The translations under genes were made by a program, and so were the position numbers. Positions 26,811 through 35,045 of a stretch of DNA of 64,000 nt are shown piece after piece. How positions within the stretch are numbered: the stretch's first letter is position 1; every line of letters starts with the position of its first letter. The notes beneath the pieces were generated by a model. The model ran no database searches, was not told the origin of the DNA, and was given only the letters and a program-made list of their open reading frames with translations. The DNA comes from an uncultured Spirochaetia bacterium. Its GTDB lineage: Bacteria; Spirochaetota; Spirochaetia; SZUA-6; Bin103. The DNA is taken from contig CATQHW010000001.1 in NCBI GenBank assembly GCA_958296075.1, positions 1,014,907 to 1,078,906 on the forward strand, read 5' to 3'.

Positions 26811-29800
26811 CTCGATCCTCCTTTTCCCTCACGTCCTGGAATAGCGGTAGTTGACCGTCGCCGGCCGACTCGGCCGGACGGCGGCGCCGGGCCGCCTCGC
26901 TCGCTTCGCGGAGGGTCGTCTCGATGTCCTCGACGAAGCCGGACAGGCGGTTCTCCATGGTTCGACCGAACAGAAGGCGGCGCGCCGCGTGGGTCAGGAT
27001 CAGCCGCCGCCGGGCGCGGGTCATGCCGACGTAGAACAGCCGCCGCTCCTCGGCCGGGTCGGTGTCCCGGTGCGGCGCCCGGTACGGCAGCAGCCCGTCT
27101 TCGCAGCCGACGATGAACACCACCGGAAACTCCAGACCCTTGGCGGCATGCAGGCTCATCAGGGTCACCCGATCGGCGCGCTGATCGTACCGGTCGGTCT
27201 CGGTCTGCAGCGCCATCGCGGTCAGGAAGTCCCGTACGCGGCAGCCGAAAGGACCGGCGGCGCGCTGCAGGCGGGCGATCCGATCCTGTTCGGCGTCGTC
27301 GTAGTCCGTGCCCCGCAGCTCGGCCCAACCGGCGGCGGCGGCCCGGATGCGCTCCACGACCGGCACCGGTCCGGCGGTTCCGGCCGCCGACGAAAGCCGG
27401 GACGACAACTCAGTCGCCGCCGCGGCGCCGCGCGCGCCGGCGCCGTCCAGGACGACCCGCTGGCGATGGATGGTGCTGTCGGGCGCCAGCGTCAGCCACA
27501 GCAGGGAGAGGACTTCCCGCATCGGCCGCTGCTCCGCCGCGGCAGCCCCTCCCGTGGTCTGGTACGGGATGCCGGAACGGTCGAACGCCTCCTCCAGCGA
27601 TCCGGCCTGGACGTTGAGCCGGTACAGCACGGCGAAGTCTCCAAACGCCAAGTGCTCCGCCATGCCGTCGTCGTCCACGCGGCCGGAGTCGAGCGAGAAG
27701 TAGCTGGTGCCGCCCACCATCCGCTCCACCTGATGGACCACGAACTCGGCCTCCGCCCGGTCGGTGGAGGCGCGGTGCACGTCCACCTTCACCGGCTCGG
27801 CGAGGTCGGCGATCAGCCCCGCGTCGCGATGATCGGGGCCGCGCGCGATCACCTGCGCGGCGGCGTCCAGGATCGCCTGCGGAGAGCGATAGTTGCGGTC
27901 CAGGCGGAGCTGCCGGGCGCCCGGAAAGTCGCCCGCGAACGAAAGGAAGTAGCGGTGGTCCGCGCCGCGAAAGCCGTAGATCGCCTGGTTCGGGTCGCCG
28001 ATGACGCACAGATTCGCGCCGCCTGCCGCCAGCAGTCGCAGCAGGCGGTGCTGGACGGCGTTCACGTCCTGATACTCGTCGACCGAGATCCAGCGGAACC
28101 GCCCCTGCAGGGTCTGCAGGACGGCGGGATCGGTTTCCAGCAGTTGCACCGTGCGAAAGATCAGATCATCGAAGTCGAGCGCTCCGGCCGCCGCGAGCGC
28201 GACGTGATACCGATCCTGTATCTCGGCGAGATCCGGCGCGCGCCCCGCGGCGGCGCGGGCGGACGGCGCGCTCGCCGGCGCCTCGGCCAGCAGGTTCTTG
28301 CCGCTCGAGATCGCCTCCAGCGCCCAGCGGACGTCGGCGGCAGACAGCCCGGGCACGCTCCGCTTCAGCAGCTCGCGCCGGTCCTGGTCGTCGGCGATGG
28401 CGAACGATTCGCTGATGCCGGCCGCCGCGCCGAACTCGCGGAGCACGGCGGCGCCGAGTTGATGGAACGTGCCGACGGCGATCCCGCCCGACCGGTCGTC
28501 GCCGAGCATCTCGGCCAGCCGTTCGCGCATCTCTCCGGCCGCCGTGTTGGTGAAGGTGAGCGCCAGCACCGACGCGGGCGCCATGCGCAGGTGCTCGATC
28601 AGATACGCGATGCGGGCGGTGAGCGTGCGCGTCTTGCCGGTGCCGGGTCCGGCGACGATCGCCAGCGGGCCGCCGGTATCCGTCGCGGCCGCCCGCTGCG
28701 AGGGGTTGAGGCCGGCGATCCATTCGTCCGTCCGCCGCGGCGGCGGCGTCCCGGCGCGGGCGGGGCCGATGCGGCGCTCTTCGAGCGGGAGCCGTTCCGC
28801 GGCGCCGGAGCCGCCGGCGGCCGCACGCGGTCCGGCGGACGGCGCGGGCCTTTCGAGTGCGAACATGCCGAGTTGGAATATCGACGCCCGGTCCGCCTCT
28901 CCGTCGAACAGACTGATGACGCCGTACTCGCCGTCGTAACCGCCCTGTGTCCGCACCTCGCCGGCGCGCATCCGCCGGATGCCCTCCGCCAGCAGCGCAT
29001 CCCCGGCCGCGGCGATCTCCTCCAGCGGAAGGTCCTGCAGGATCGTCAACTCCGGCCCGAGCCGCGCCAGCAGGCGGAAATACTCCGCCTGCACGCGCTT
29101 GGAGTTGGGGCCGGCGCCCAGCATCTCGGCGAGCGCTTCCGGCAGAGGTATGAGCCGCGCGAAGGGTCCCCCCGAATCCGGACGCGCGCCGTGCGGGCGG
29201 TCGGCCAACTCCTCGGTCCGGTGGGAGACGCCGACCGTCACCGCCTTGCCGCAGGCCGAACAGCGTCCGCCGCGGGCGATCGTGGTTCCCGGTTCCCAAC
29301 GGACCCGGCACTTGCGGTGGCCGTCCAGGTGGTACTTGCCCTCCTCCGGGAAGAACTCGATCGTGCCGCGATACCCATCGGCGCCGCCGCCGGCGAGCGC
29401 GTTGAACAGCGCGTCATAGCTCAATTCCGTGTCGAACGCGGTCGCCTCCCGCGCCAGCTTGGGAGGCGAGTGGGCGTCGGAGCTGGAGATCAGCGTGTAG
29501 CGATCGAGCCAGGAGACGCGCCAGTTCATCGGCGGATCGGAGGAGAGGCCGGTCTCCACCGCAAAGACGTGGGGCGTCAGGTCGGCGAAGCACTCCTCCA
29601 CCGAATCGAAGCCGGACCGGGAGCCCAGGATGGAGAACCACGGCGTCCAGATGTGGGCGGGGATCAGATGGCAGCGGGCATCCGCCTCCAGCACGATCTC
29701 CAGCAGGTCGCGGCTGTCCAGGCCCAGGATCGGTCGTCCGTCCGAACGGATGTTGCCGATCTTCTCGAGCGCCGCCTGGAGGTTCGCGGTGGTCTCGAAC

Positions 29801-30144
29801 GAGGGTGAGAAGACGATGTTGTGCACCTTGCGGGTGCGGTCGCGCTTCTTGTAGATGTTGCTGATCTCGCCGCCGATCAGGAAGCGGACGTTTCCGCGGC
29901 AGGATGCGGGCACCTCCGCCGCCATCGCGTCCACGAACTGCGGCCGCAACCGGAACAGTCCCGCTTCGGCCGGATCGAGCTTCTCCTGCAGCTCGGCGAG
30001 CCAGCCGGGGTGGGCGACGTCTCCGGTAGCGACCACCTGCACCCCCTTGAGCTGCGCCCACTTCCACAGGTGCTCCAGCGTCAGGTCCCGGCTGGTGGCA
30101 CGCGAGTAGTGAGAGTGCAGGTGCAGGTCGGCGACCAGCTCCAT
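26788..30144 (-). CDS. Fusion of an endonuclease Q-like PHP nuclease with a UvrD/PcrA-type helicase
   Basis: 1118 residues. Residues 1-420 resemble endonuclease Q: PHP metal ligands His8, His10, Asp42, Glu93, His108, His164, Asp223 and His225 are all present, with a zinc-ribbon-like patch (Cys279, Cys295, Cys298 plus nearby His). EndoQ nicks DNA 5' of deaminated bases such as uracil, hypoxanthine and xanthine. A low-complexity linker (about 430-472) leads to a superfamily 1A helicase: Walker A AGPGTGKT at 498-505, ALTFTNTAAGEMRER, DEYQDVN at 689-695, GDPNQAIYGFRGAD, and C-terminal motifs LMSLHAAKGLEFPVVF and VGMTRARRRLILTHA. A fused nick-and-unwind repair enzyme is the natural reading. It heads a coupled four-gene cluster and starts 63 bp after tRNA-Gln. 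Confidence 0.9.
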   Translation of the reverse strand: MELVADLHLHSHYSRATSRDLTLEHLWKWAQLKGVQVVATGDVAHPGWLAELQEKLDPAEAGLFRLRPQFVDAMAAEVPASCRGNVRFLIGGEISNIYKKRDRTRKVHNIVFSPSFETTANLQAALEKIGNIRSDGRPILGLDSRDLLEIVLEADARCHLIPAHIWTPWFSILGSRSGFDSVEECFADLTPHVFAVETGLSSDPPMNWRVSWLDRYTLISSSDAHSPPKLAREATAFDTELSYDALFNALAGGGADGYRGTIEFFPEEGKYHLDGHRKCRVRWEPGTTIARGGRCSACGKAVTVGVSHRTEELADRPHGARPDSGGPFARLIPLPEALAEMLGAGPNSKRVQAEYFRLLARLGPELTILQDLPLEEIAAAGDALLAEGIRRMRAGEVRTQGGYDGEYGVISLFDGEADRASIFQLGMFALERPAPSAGPRAAAGGSGAAERLPLEERRIGPARAGTPPPRRTDEWIAGLNPSQRAAATDTGGPLAIVAGPGTGKTRTLTARIAYLIEHLRMAPASVLALTFTNTAAGEMRERLAEMLGDDRSGGIAVGTFHQLGAAVLREFGAAAGISESFAIADDQDRRELLKRSVPGLSAADVRWALEAISSGKNLLAEAPASAPSARAAAGRAPDLAEIQDRYHVALAAAGALDFDDLIFRTVQLLETDPAVLQTLQGRFRWISVDEYQDVNAVQHRLLRLLAAGGANLCVIGDPNQAIYGFRGADHRYFLSFAGDFPGARQLRLDRNYRSPQAILDAAAQVIARGPDHRDAGLIADLAEPVKVDVHRASTDRAEAEFVVHQVERMVGGTSYFSLDSGRVDDDGMAEHLAFGDFAVLYRLNVQAGSLEEAFDRSGIPYQTTGGAAAAEQRPMREVLSLLWLTLAPDSTIHRQRVVLDGAGARGAAAATELSSRLSSAAGTAGPVPVVERIRAAAAGWAELRGTDYDDAEQDRIARLQRAAGPFGCRVRDFLTAMALQTETDRYDQRADRVTLMSLHAAKGLEFPVVFIVGCEDGLLPYRAPHRDTDPAEERRLFYVGMTRARRRLILTHAARRLLFGRTMENRLSGFVEDIETTLREASEAARRRRPAESAGDGQLPLFQDVREKEDRDERGRRL

Positions 30145-30207
30145 GCCGGCAGTATGGCAAAAGCGCCGCGTCCGCGCCGCAGGCGGCGCACCGCCTGCGG
30201 GAGACTA

Positions 30208-30279
30208 CTTCCCGGGGAGGACTCGAACCCCCACAACAAGAGCCAGAATCTTGGGTGCTACCAATTACACAACCGGGAA
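30208..30279 (-). tRNA. trnQ: tRNA-Gln (anticodon CUG)
   Basis: 72 nt cloverleaf on the minus strand. Acceptor stem TTCCCGG pairs with CCGGGAA (30273-30279 with 30209-30215), D-stem GTGT/GCAC, anticodon stem CAAGA/TCTTG enclosing loop TTCTGGC with anticodon CTG, T-arm GGGGG-TTCGAGT-CCTCC, discriminator G. The 3' CCA is not encoded (TAG follows). It decodes CAG. It stands alone between the lipoprotein gene and the EndoQ-helicase gene, with its own likely promoter. Confidence 0.95.
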
Positions 30280-30290
30280 CCGCAGCACCG

Positions 30291-30319
30291 AAGCTATCAA
30301 GACCCGGCCGGCCGGTCAA
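30291..30319 (-). promoter_or_regulatory. Sigma70-like promoter for tRNA-Gln
   Basis: On the minus strand TTGACC (30319-30314) is separated by exactly 17 bp from TAGCTT (30296-30291), which ends 11 bp before the mature tRNA 5' end at 30279. The -35 box matches the consensus at five of six positions; the -10 is weaker. It overlaps the last codons and stop of the upstream lipoprotein gene. Confidence 0.5.
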
Positions 30320-31295
30320 CGTAGCCGGCGGCGTCATCCGGCAGCGACGCAGCGCCGCCCCAGCGCAGATTGACCCGATACTCGACATGTCCGGCGTCGA
30401 TCGCGACGGCCTGCGCCTGCTCGCCGGCGGCGCCTGCCGTTCCGCCGTCCGCCGTTGCTCCGTCCCGTGCGCGCAAGAGCGCGAGCAGCGCTCCGGGCAG
30501 ATCATCGTCGATCGAGCACAGCACGGCGTCGGCCAGCGGCCGCCTCGCCTCGCCCCCGGCAAGCCCCCAGTTCGCCACGATCGCCCGCATCCCTTCGCCG
30601 CGCATGACCTCAAGGCCGTCGGCGGTGAGCGGTCCGGCGCGCAGCAGCACCGTGGTGACGTCCCTGCCGCCGAGGTCCTCGACCAGCCGGCGTATCTCGC
30701 CCCGGTCGCGCGTGGAGAGCAGCCGACGGTGGTCGATCGAGGCGCGCCCGCCGCCATCGGCGTAGCCTTCCCGAAACGCGGCGATCGCGCTCTCGTCGCG
30801 CCCCCGGACGCTGATGATGCCGATCGCGCCGTCCGGCTCGATGAGCGCCAGCAACCGGCCGGCGCGACGGTGACCGTCGCCGCGCGCGAAGCGCAACTCG
30901 GTCACGTTCGCCGGCAACGGCGGCGAGGCCGCGCCCTCCGCGCCGGCATCCTCCAGCCGAAACGCCACGAACTCCACGCCGGCGAACGCCGGTGCGATCC
31001 GGTCGATTTCCAGCGCCAGCAGCGGTCCCACCACCACGCCCCGATAGGGACGCTCGTCCAGCAGTTCCTCCAACTCGCGCACCGGCGCCCGGTCGGACCG
31101 CGCCTGGCGCACCTCGAAGCGGCGGCCCACCTGCCGCCCCACCGGCATCAGCCGCTCCGCCAGCGAGCCGCCGTCGAGCGCAGCCCAGAGCGGCGCCTCC
31201 AGAAAGACCAGATCGGTCGCCGCCCGAGCGCAGCCGGCCAGCGCCGCCGCCGCGACCGTGAGCGCCGCGGCGGCGCAGGCGCGGCGCCCGCTCAC
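30297..31295 (-). CDS. Lipoprotein with a type I periplasmic-binding (BMP/LacI-like) fold
   Basis: 332 residues. The GTG at 31295 overlaps the TGA of the preceding membrane-protein gene, and the protein then starts with a lipoprotein signal (SGRRACAAAALTVAAAALAGC, lipobox LAGC). The body alternates strands and helices in the pattern of periplasmic-binding proteins of the BMP/PnrA or LacI type: DLVFLEAPLWAAL, YRGVVVGPLLALEIDRI, GAIGIISVRGRDESAIAAF, EGMRAIVANWGL and DAVLCSIDDDLPGALLALL. In Treponema the BMP lipoprotein PnrA binds purine nucleosides. Position in an apparent operon with purB and guaA makes a purine-ligand role attractive, but no binding residues can be assigned by eye. Confidence 0.65.
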   Translation of the reverse strand: MSGRRACAAAALTVAAAALAGCARAATDLVFLEAPLWAALDGGSLAERLMPVGRQVGRRFEVRQARSDRAPVRELEELLDERPYRGVVVGPLLALEIDRIAPAFAGVEFVAFRLEDAGAEGAASPPLPANVTELRFARGDGHRRAGRLLALIEPDGAIGIISVRGRDESAIAAFREGYADGGGRASIDHRRLLSTRDRGEIRRLVEDLGGRDVTTVLLRAGPLTADGLEVMRGEGMRAIVANWGLAGGEARRPLADAVLCSIDDDLPGALLALLRARDGATADGGTAGAAGEQAQAVAIDAGHVEYRVNLRWGGAASLPDDAAGYVDRPAGS

Positions 31296-31930
31296 GCGCT
31301 GCCGCGCATGGTCAGCAGCGCGGCGGCTCCGGCGACGGCCGCCGTGCCGGCGAGCACCGCGACCGGCGCGTGCGCGCCCACCGCGTGCAGGTAGGAAGCC
31401 GCCCCCGGCACCAACACGGCCGACGCGGCGATCGCCGCCGCCGCAAGCGGGCGCCCCCGGCGCGTCCACGCCAGGACCAGCACGACGAGCGTGGCCGCGC
31501 GCAGCGTCGGCACGATCAGGAGTTGCATGCCGTTCGGGGGCAGCGTGCCGGCGGCCAGCTCGGCGGCGGCGAAGATCGAGCTGCAGCCGGCCATGGCGGC
31601 AAGCGCGCCAAGCGGGCCGGCCGCCGCCGCGCCGCCGCGCCGCGCCGCGCCGCGCGCCAGCAGCCCGACCGCGACCGCTGCGGCGGTCGCCGTGACGGCC
31701 GGCAGCAGATGTCGGGTCGCCGTCAGCCGGGCGAACAGCGACGCCGGCCGATAGGAGGAGCCGAACCAGTCGGCCGCCAGGCCGGCGGCCAGGTAACCGG
31801 GGAGCGCCAGCAGTCCGCCGAGCGCGAACCGCCGCCACAGATCGACCGGCACGACGGGGGACCGATCGCGGAGCAGCGCGCACGCGGCATAGAAGGTGAG
31901 CGGCGTCACCGCCAGCAGGTACAGACTCAT
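31292..31930 (-). CDS. Polytopic membrane protein coupled to guaA
   Basis: 212 residues. The ATG at 31930 overlaps the guaA stop (ATGA). Six or seven hydrophobic segments are visible, including LYLLAVTPLTFYAACALL at the N-terminus, FALGGLLALPGYLAAGLAA, HLLPAVTATAAAVAVGLLA, MQLLIVPTLRAATLVVLVLA, AAAAIAASAVLVPGAAS and APVAVLAGTAAVAGAAALL. I do not recognise the family. The stop overlaps the start of the binding-protein-like lipoprotein, so the three products are probably made in step. A membrane partner of that lipoprotein is the simplest guess; no ATPase accompanies them. Confidence 0.7.
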   Translation of the reverse strand: MSLYLLAVTPLTFYAACALLRDRSPVVPVDLWRRFALGGLLALPGYLAAGLAADWFGSSYRPASLFARLTATRHLLPAVTATAAAVAVGLLARGAARRGGAAAAGPLGALAAMAGCSSIFAAAELAAGTLPPNGMQLLIVPTLRAATLVVLVLAWTRRGRPLAAAAIAASAVLVPGAASYLHAVGAHAPVAVLAGTAAVAGAAALLTMRGSA

Positions 31931-33471
31931 TCCCACTCGATCGTGGCCGGCGGCTTGCTGGAGACGTCGTACACGACCCGTCCCACGTCCGGTACCGCGT
32001 TGGTGATGCGCGACGAGATCGCCAGAAGATCGTCCGGCGCCATCGGGTAGACGTCGGCGGTCATGCCGTCCTCCGACGTGATGGCGCGGATGGCGAGCAC
32101 CGATCCGTAACGGCGTACGTCCCCGGCGACGCCCACGGACTGCACCGGCAGCAGCACGCAGAACGCCTGCCAGATGGCGTCGTAGAGGCCGCGGCGGTGC
32201 AACTCTTCGATCAGGATCCGGTCGGCGGCGCGCAGCGTCCGGCACCGCTCGCGGGTCACCTCGCCGATGACGCGCACCGACAGCCCCGGCCCCGGAAACG
32301 GATGGCGGCCGACCACGCGGGCCGGCAGGCCGAGCCGCCTGCCCAGCCGGCGCACCTCGTCCTTGTACAGCTCGGCCAGCGGCTCCACCAGCGCGCCGGA
32401 TTCGCGTTTCGCCTCGATCAGCGGCGAACGCACGTTGTGGTGCGACTTGATCACGTCGGCGCGCGCCCCGACCCCTTTGCCCGACTCGATCAGGTCGGTA
32501 TAGAGCGTTCCCTGCGCCAGACAGGCGCCGGCGATGCCGAGCCGTTCGAGTTCGTCGACCGCCACGCGGACGAACTCGTCGCCGACCACCGCCCGCTTGC
32601 GCTCCGGATCGGTGACGCCGGCCAGCGCCGCGAAGAAGCGCTGCGAGGCATCGACCGCGCACAGGTTGGCGGCGCCCAGCAAGCGCAGGCTGGCGAGCAC
32701 CTCTTCGGTTTCCGCGTCGCGCATCAGCCCGGTGTCCACGTACAGCAGGTGGACCTGACCGGGATCGAGCGCGCGCAGCAACAGCGCCGCGACCACCGCC
32801 GAATCGACCCCACCGGAAATCAGCGTCACCACCGGCGCGGCTCCGACCTGTGCACGCACGCGGGCGGCGATCGACTCCAGGAATCGATCCAGATTCCAGT
32901 CGCGCCGCGCCCCGCAGACGCCGGCGGCGAAGTTGCTCAGGATGCGCGCGCCGAACTCGCAGTGCGACACCTCCGGGTGGAACTGCAGGCCGTAGATTCC
33001 GGCGCCGTCCTGCATGGCAGCCGGATGGCCGTTCTCCGACACCGCCACCGTGGCGAGTCCCGCCGGCCGTTCGATCACGTCGCTGTGGCTCATCCACGAT
33101 ACAAACCGGTCGGCCACCCCGTCGAACAGCGGGCTCGGCTTGCGGATGTGGATGCGCGACCGCCCATACTCGCGGGTTTTGCCCGCCGCCACCCGGCCGC
33201 CGGCGTCGGTGACCAGCCGCTGCAGCCCGTAGCAGATCCCCAGGATCGGTACCCCCGCCGCGCGCAGCGCGGGGTCCGGCCGCGGCGCCGACGGCTGATA
33301 CACCGAATGCGGCGACCCGGACAGCACGATGCCCTTGACGCCGCGGAGCGCCTCCCGGTCGAGCGGCGCGTCGCCGGGCACGACGGTGCTGAACACGCCG
33401 GCGTCGCGGATGCGACGACAGATGAGTTGAGCGGTCTGCCCGCCGAAGTCGAGCACCAGAATGGTGTCCAT
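31927..33471 (-). CDS. guaA: GMP synthase (glutamine-hydrolysing)
   Basis: 514 residues, full length. The class I glutamine amidotransferase domain has the triad Cys80 (GICYGLQ), His165 and Glu167 (FHPEV). The ATP-pyrophosphatase domain has the P-loop SGGVDS at 219-224, and the C-terminal dimerisation domain ends KPPATIEWE as in other GuaA proteins. It aminates XMP to GMP using glutamine and ATP in the cytoplasm. It begins 6 bp after purB and its stop overlaps the following membrane-protein gene. Confidence 0.98.
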   Translation of the reverse strand: MDTILVLDFGGQTAQLICRRIRDAGVFSTVVPGDAPLDREALRGVKGIVLSGSPHSVYQPSAPRPDPALRAAGVPILGICYGLQRLVTDAGGRVAAGKTREYGRSRIHIRKPSPLFDGVADRFVSWMSHSDVIERPAGLATVAVSENGHPAAMQDGAGIYGLQFHPEVSHCEFGARILSNFAAGVCGARRDWNLDRFLESIAARVRAQVGAAPVVTLISGGVDSAVVAALLLRALDPGQVHLLYVDTGLMRDAETEEVLASLRLLGAANLCAVDASQRFFAALAGVTDPERKRAVVGDEFVRVAVDELERLGIAGACLAQGTLYTDLIESGKGVGARADVIKSHHNVRSPLIEAKRESGALVEPLAELYKDEVRRLGRRLGLPARVVGRHPFPGPGLSVRVIGEVTRERCRTLRAADRILIEELHRRGLYDAIWQAFCVLLPVQSVGVAGDVRRYGSVLAIRAITSEDGMTADVYPMAPDDLLAISSRITNAVPDVGRVVYDVSSKPPATIEWE

Positions 33472-33477
33472 GGCGAC

Positions 33478-34956
33478 TCAGCCGGCCCGGTCCGCCAGCG
33501 CGCGCCGCAGCGCGGCCGACTGTTCGCGGTGCATCGCCGCCACCGAGCGCGCCCGTTCCGCCGCGCGCCCGCAGTAACGGCCGGGATCGCGCAACAGGTC
33601 GGCCGCGCTCGACCCGTCGGGCGCGACCGCCGCGCCCTCCAGCAGCGCCCAGCGCGCCGAGTCGCGCCGGAGCGCGGCGGCCAGCGTCTCCCCGCCGGTG
33701 CGCGCCGCCGCCGCCGCCTGCCGTACCACCTCGTGCGCGTCGGCCACGCCCGCGCGGGCCAGCGCGATGTAGGCGGCCTCCGCCGCTACTGCGTCGCCGC
33801 CGGCGCGGACGGCGGCGGCCATGCGCGCACGGTCGACGCGCAGCGACCCGACGACGCGCAGCATACGGTTCACGGCGGCGGCGAAGCCGGCCAGATACTC
33901 GCCGGCGAAACGGGCCGACGCGGAGTTGGTCAGGTCACGCTGGTGTTCGGAGATCTGGTCCATGAAGAAGGTGCCGACCCGCGGGGAGAACGCCTTCCAC
34001 AGGCTCTTGACGTGCTCGCTGTTCCAGGGATTGCGCTTCTGCGGCATGGTCGAGGAGCCGACCTGGGCCGCGTCGAACGATTCGGCCACCTCCGCGATCT
34101 CGGTCCGCTGCAGGTTGCGCAGGTCGTCGGCCAGGTTGGCGATCGCCCCGAACGCCAAGTTGATCTCCAGGAGCAGACGGACGAGCGGCTCCGCCGGCAC
34201 GATCTGGGTGGCGTGCGCCGCCGGCGCCAAGCCCAGATCGGCAAGCACGCGCCGCTCCAGGTCGAGCGGATCGCCAACCAGGAGCGTGGTGGCGTTGTAG
34301 GCGCCGACGGCGCCGGAGAGCTTGCCGGGAAGTCGGTCGGCGGCCTGCAGGATGCGTGGCAGCACGTCGTCGAGCCGCGCCACGAACGAGGCGACGGCGA
34401 ACCCGAAGGTGATCGGCACCGCGTGCTGGCCGTGCGTCCGTCCTACCTGCAGCGTCTCCGCCTCCTTCTCCGCCACGTCGGCCAGGCGATCGGCGAGCTC
34501 CAGCAGCAGCGGCAGCACGACGGCGCGGACGGCGCCGCCGATGCGCAACGCAGTCGCGGTATCCTGGATATCGAACGAGGTGGCGCCCAGATGGACCAGA
34601 TGGCGCACCGGCGCAGGCAGGCGCCGCTGCAGCACGCGCACCACCGCGCGCAGGTTGTGCCGGGTGATCTCTTCCTCGGCCTGGACCTCGGCGGGGTCGA
34701 TCGCATCGACGGCGGCGTCCAGCGCCCGCTCCACGGCCTCGCGATCGATCGCTGCGGGGCGCACCGCGGCGGGGAGCATGCGCATGAGCCCGCGCAGCAG
34801 CGCGGCCTCCACGCGCGCGTAGTAGCGGACGGCCGCCTCCTCGCTGAGGAAGTCGGCCAGCCGGTCGAACGGCTCCCGGTTCTCCAGGTAATAGCGGTGA
34901 TCGAGCGGCGAGAGGTTGCGGAAGAGGCTCCTGCTCTGACCGCTAGCGGCTCTCAT
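33478..34956 (-). CDS. purB: Adenylosuccinate lyase
   Basis: 492 residues of the fumarase/aspartase superfamily. The signature loop reads GSSTMPQKRNPWNSEHV, with the catalytic Ser region, and earlier blocks are HLGATSFDIQDTA and VGRTHGQHAVPITFG. It splits adenylosuccinate to AMP and SAICAR to AICAR, so it acts twice in purine synthesis. With guaA 6 bp downstream, both branches from IMP are represented in one operon. ASL-like paralogues in this superfamily share the loop, but SPLDHRYY near the N-terminus and the length fit PurB. The 89 bp upstream contain the 15-bp tandem repeat of the divergent gene. Confidence 0.93.
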   Translation of the reverse strand: MRAASGQSRSLFRNLSPLDHRYYLENREPFDRLADFLSEEAAVRYYARVEAALLRGLMRMLPAAVRPAAIDREAVERALDAAVDAIDPAEVQAEEEITRHNLRAVVRVLQRRLPAPVRHLVHLGATSFDIQDTATALRIGGAVRAVVLPLLLELADRLADVAEKEAETLQVGRTHGQHAVPITFGFAVASFVARLDDVLPRILQAADRLPGKLSGAVGAYNATTLLVGDPLDLERRVLADLGLAPAAHATQIVPAEPLVRLLLEINLAFGAIANLADDLRNLQRTEIAEVAESFDAAQVGSSTMPQKRNPWNSEHVKSLWKAFSPRVGTFFMDQISEHQRDLTNSASARFAGEYLAGFAAAVNRMLRVVGSLRVDRARMAAAVRAGGDAVAAEAAYIALARAGVADAHEVVRQAAAAARTGGETLAAALRRDSARWALLEGAAVAPDGSSAADLLRDPGRYCGRAAERARSVAAMHREQSAALRRALADRAG

Positions 34957-35009
34957 GCCTCACTGTGCAAGCCGTTCCGCCGGCCTGTCAAAACGCGCCG
35001 GCCGCCGCC

Positions 35010-35039
35010 CCGGTTCCGTTTGGGCCGGTTCCGTTAGGG
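35010..35039 (+). repeat. Two-copy 15-bp tandem repeat just upstream of a lipoprotein start
   Basis: CCGGTTCCGTTTGGG (35010-35024) is followed directly by CCGGTTCCGTTAGGG (35025-35039), differing at one base. It ends 6 bp before the ATG at 35046 and lies where a ribosome site or promoter should be, in the 89-bp divergent gap with purB. Confidence 0.85.
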
Positions 35040-35045
35040 TATGCC

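Noticed and set aside
26851..29808. Plus-strand open frame of 985 codons opposite the EndoQ-helicase gene
   Set aside because: No family motif and low-complexity Arg/Gly/His sequence; the minus strand carries a full set of PHP and helicase motifs.
30208..30279. tRNA as an integration site for a mobile island
   Set aside because: No integrase gene and no second copy of the tRNA 3' end were seen on either side.
32197..35037. Plus-strand open frame of 946 codons opposite guaA and purB
   Set aside because: It runs through two conserved enzymes on the other strand and shows only shadow composition.
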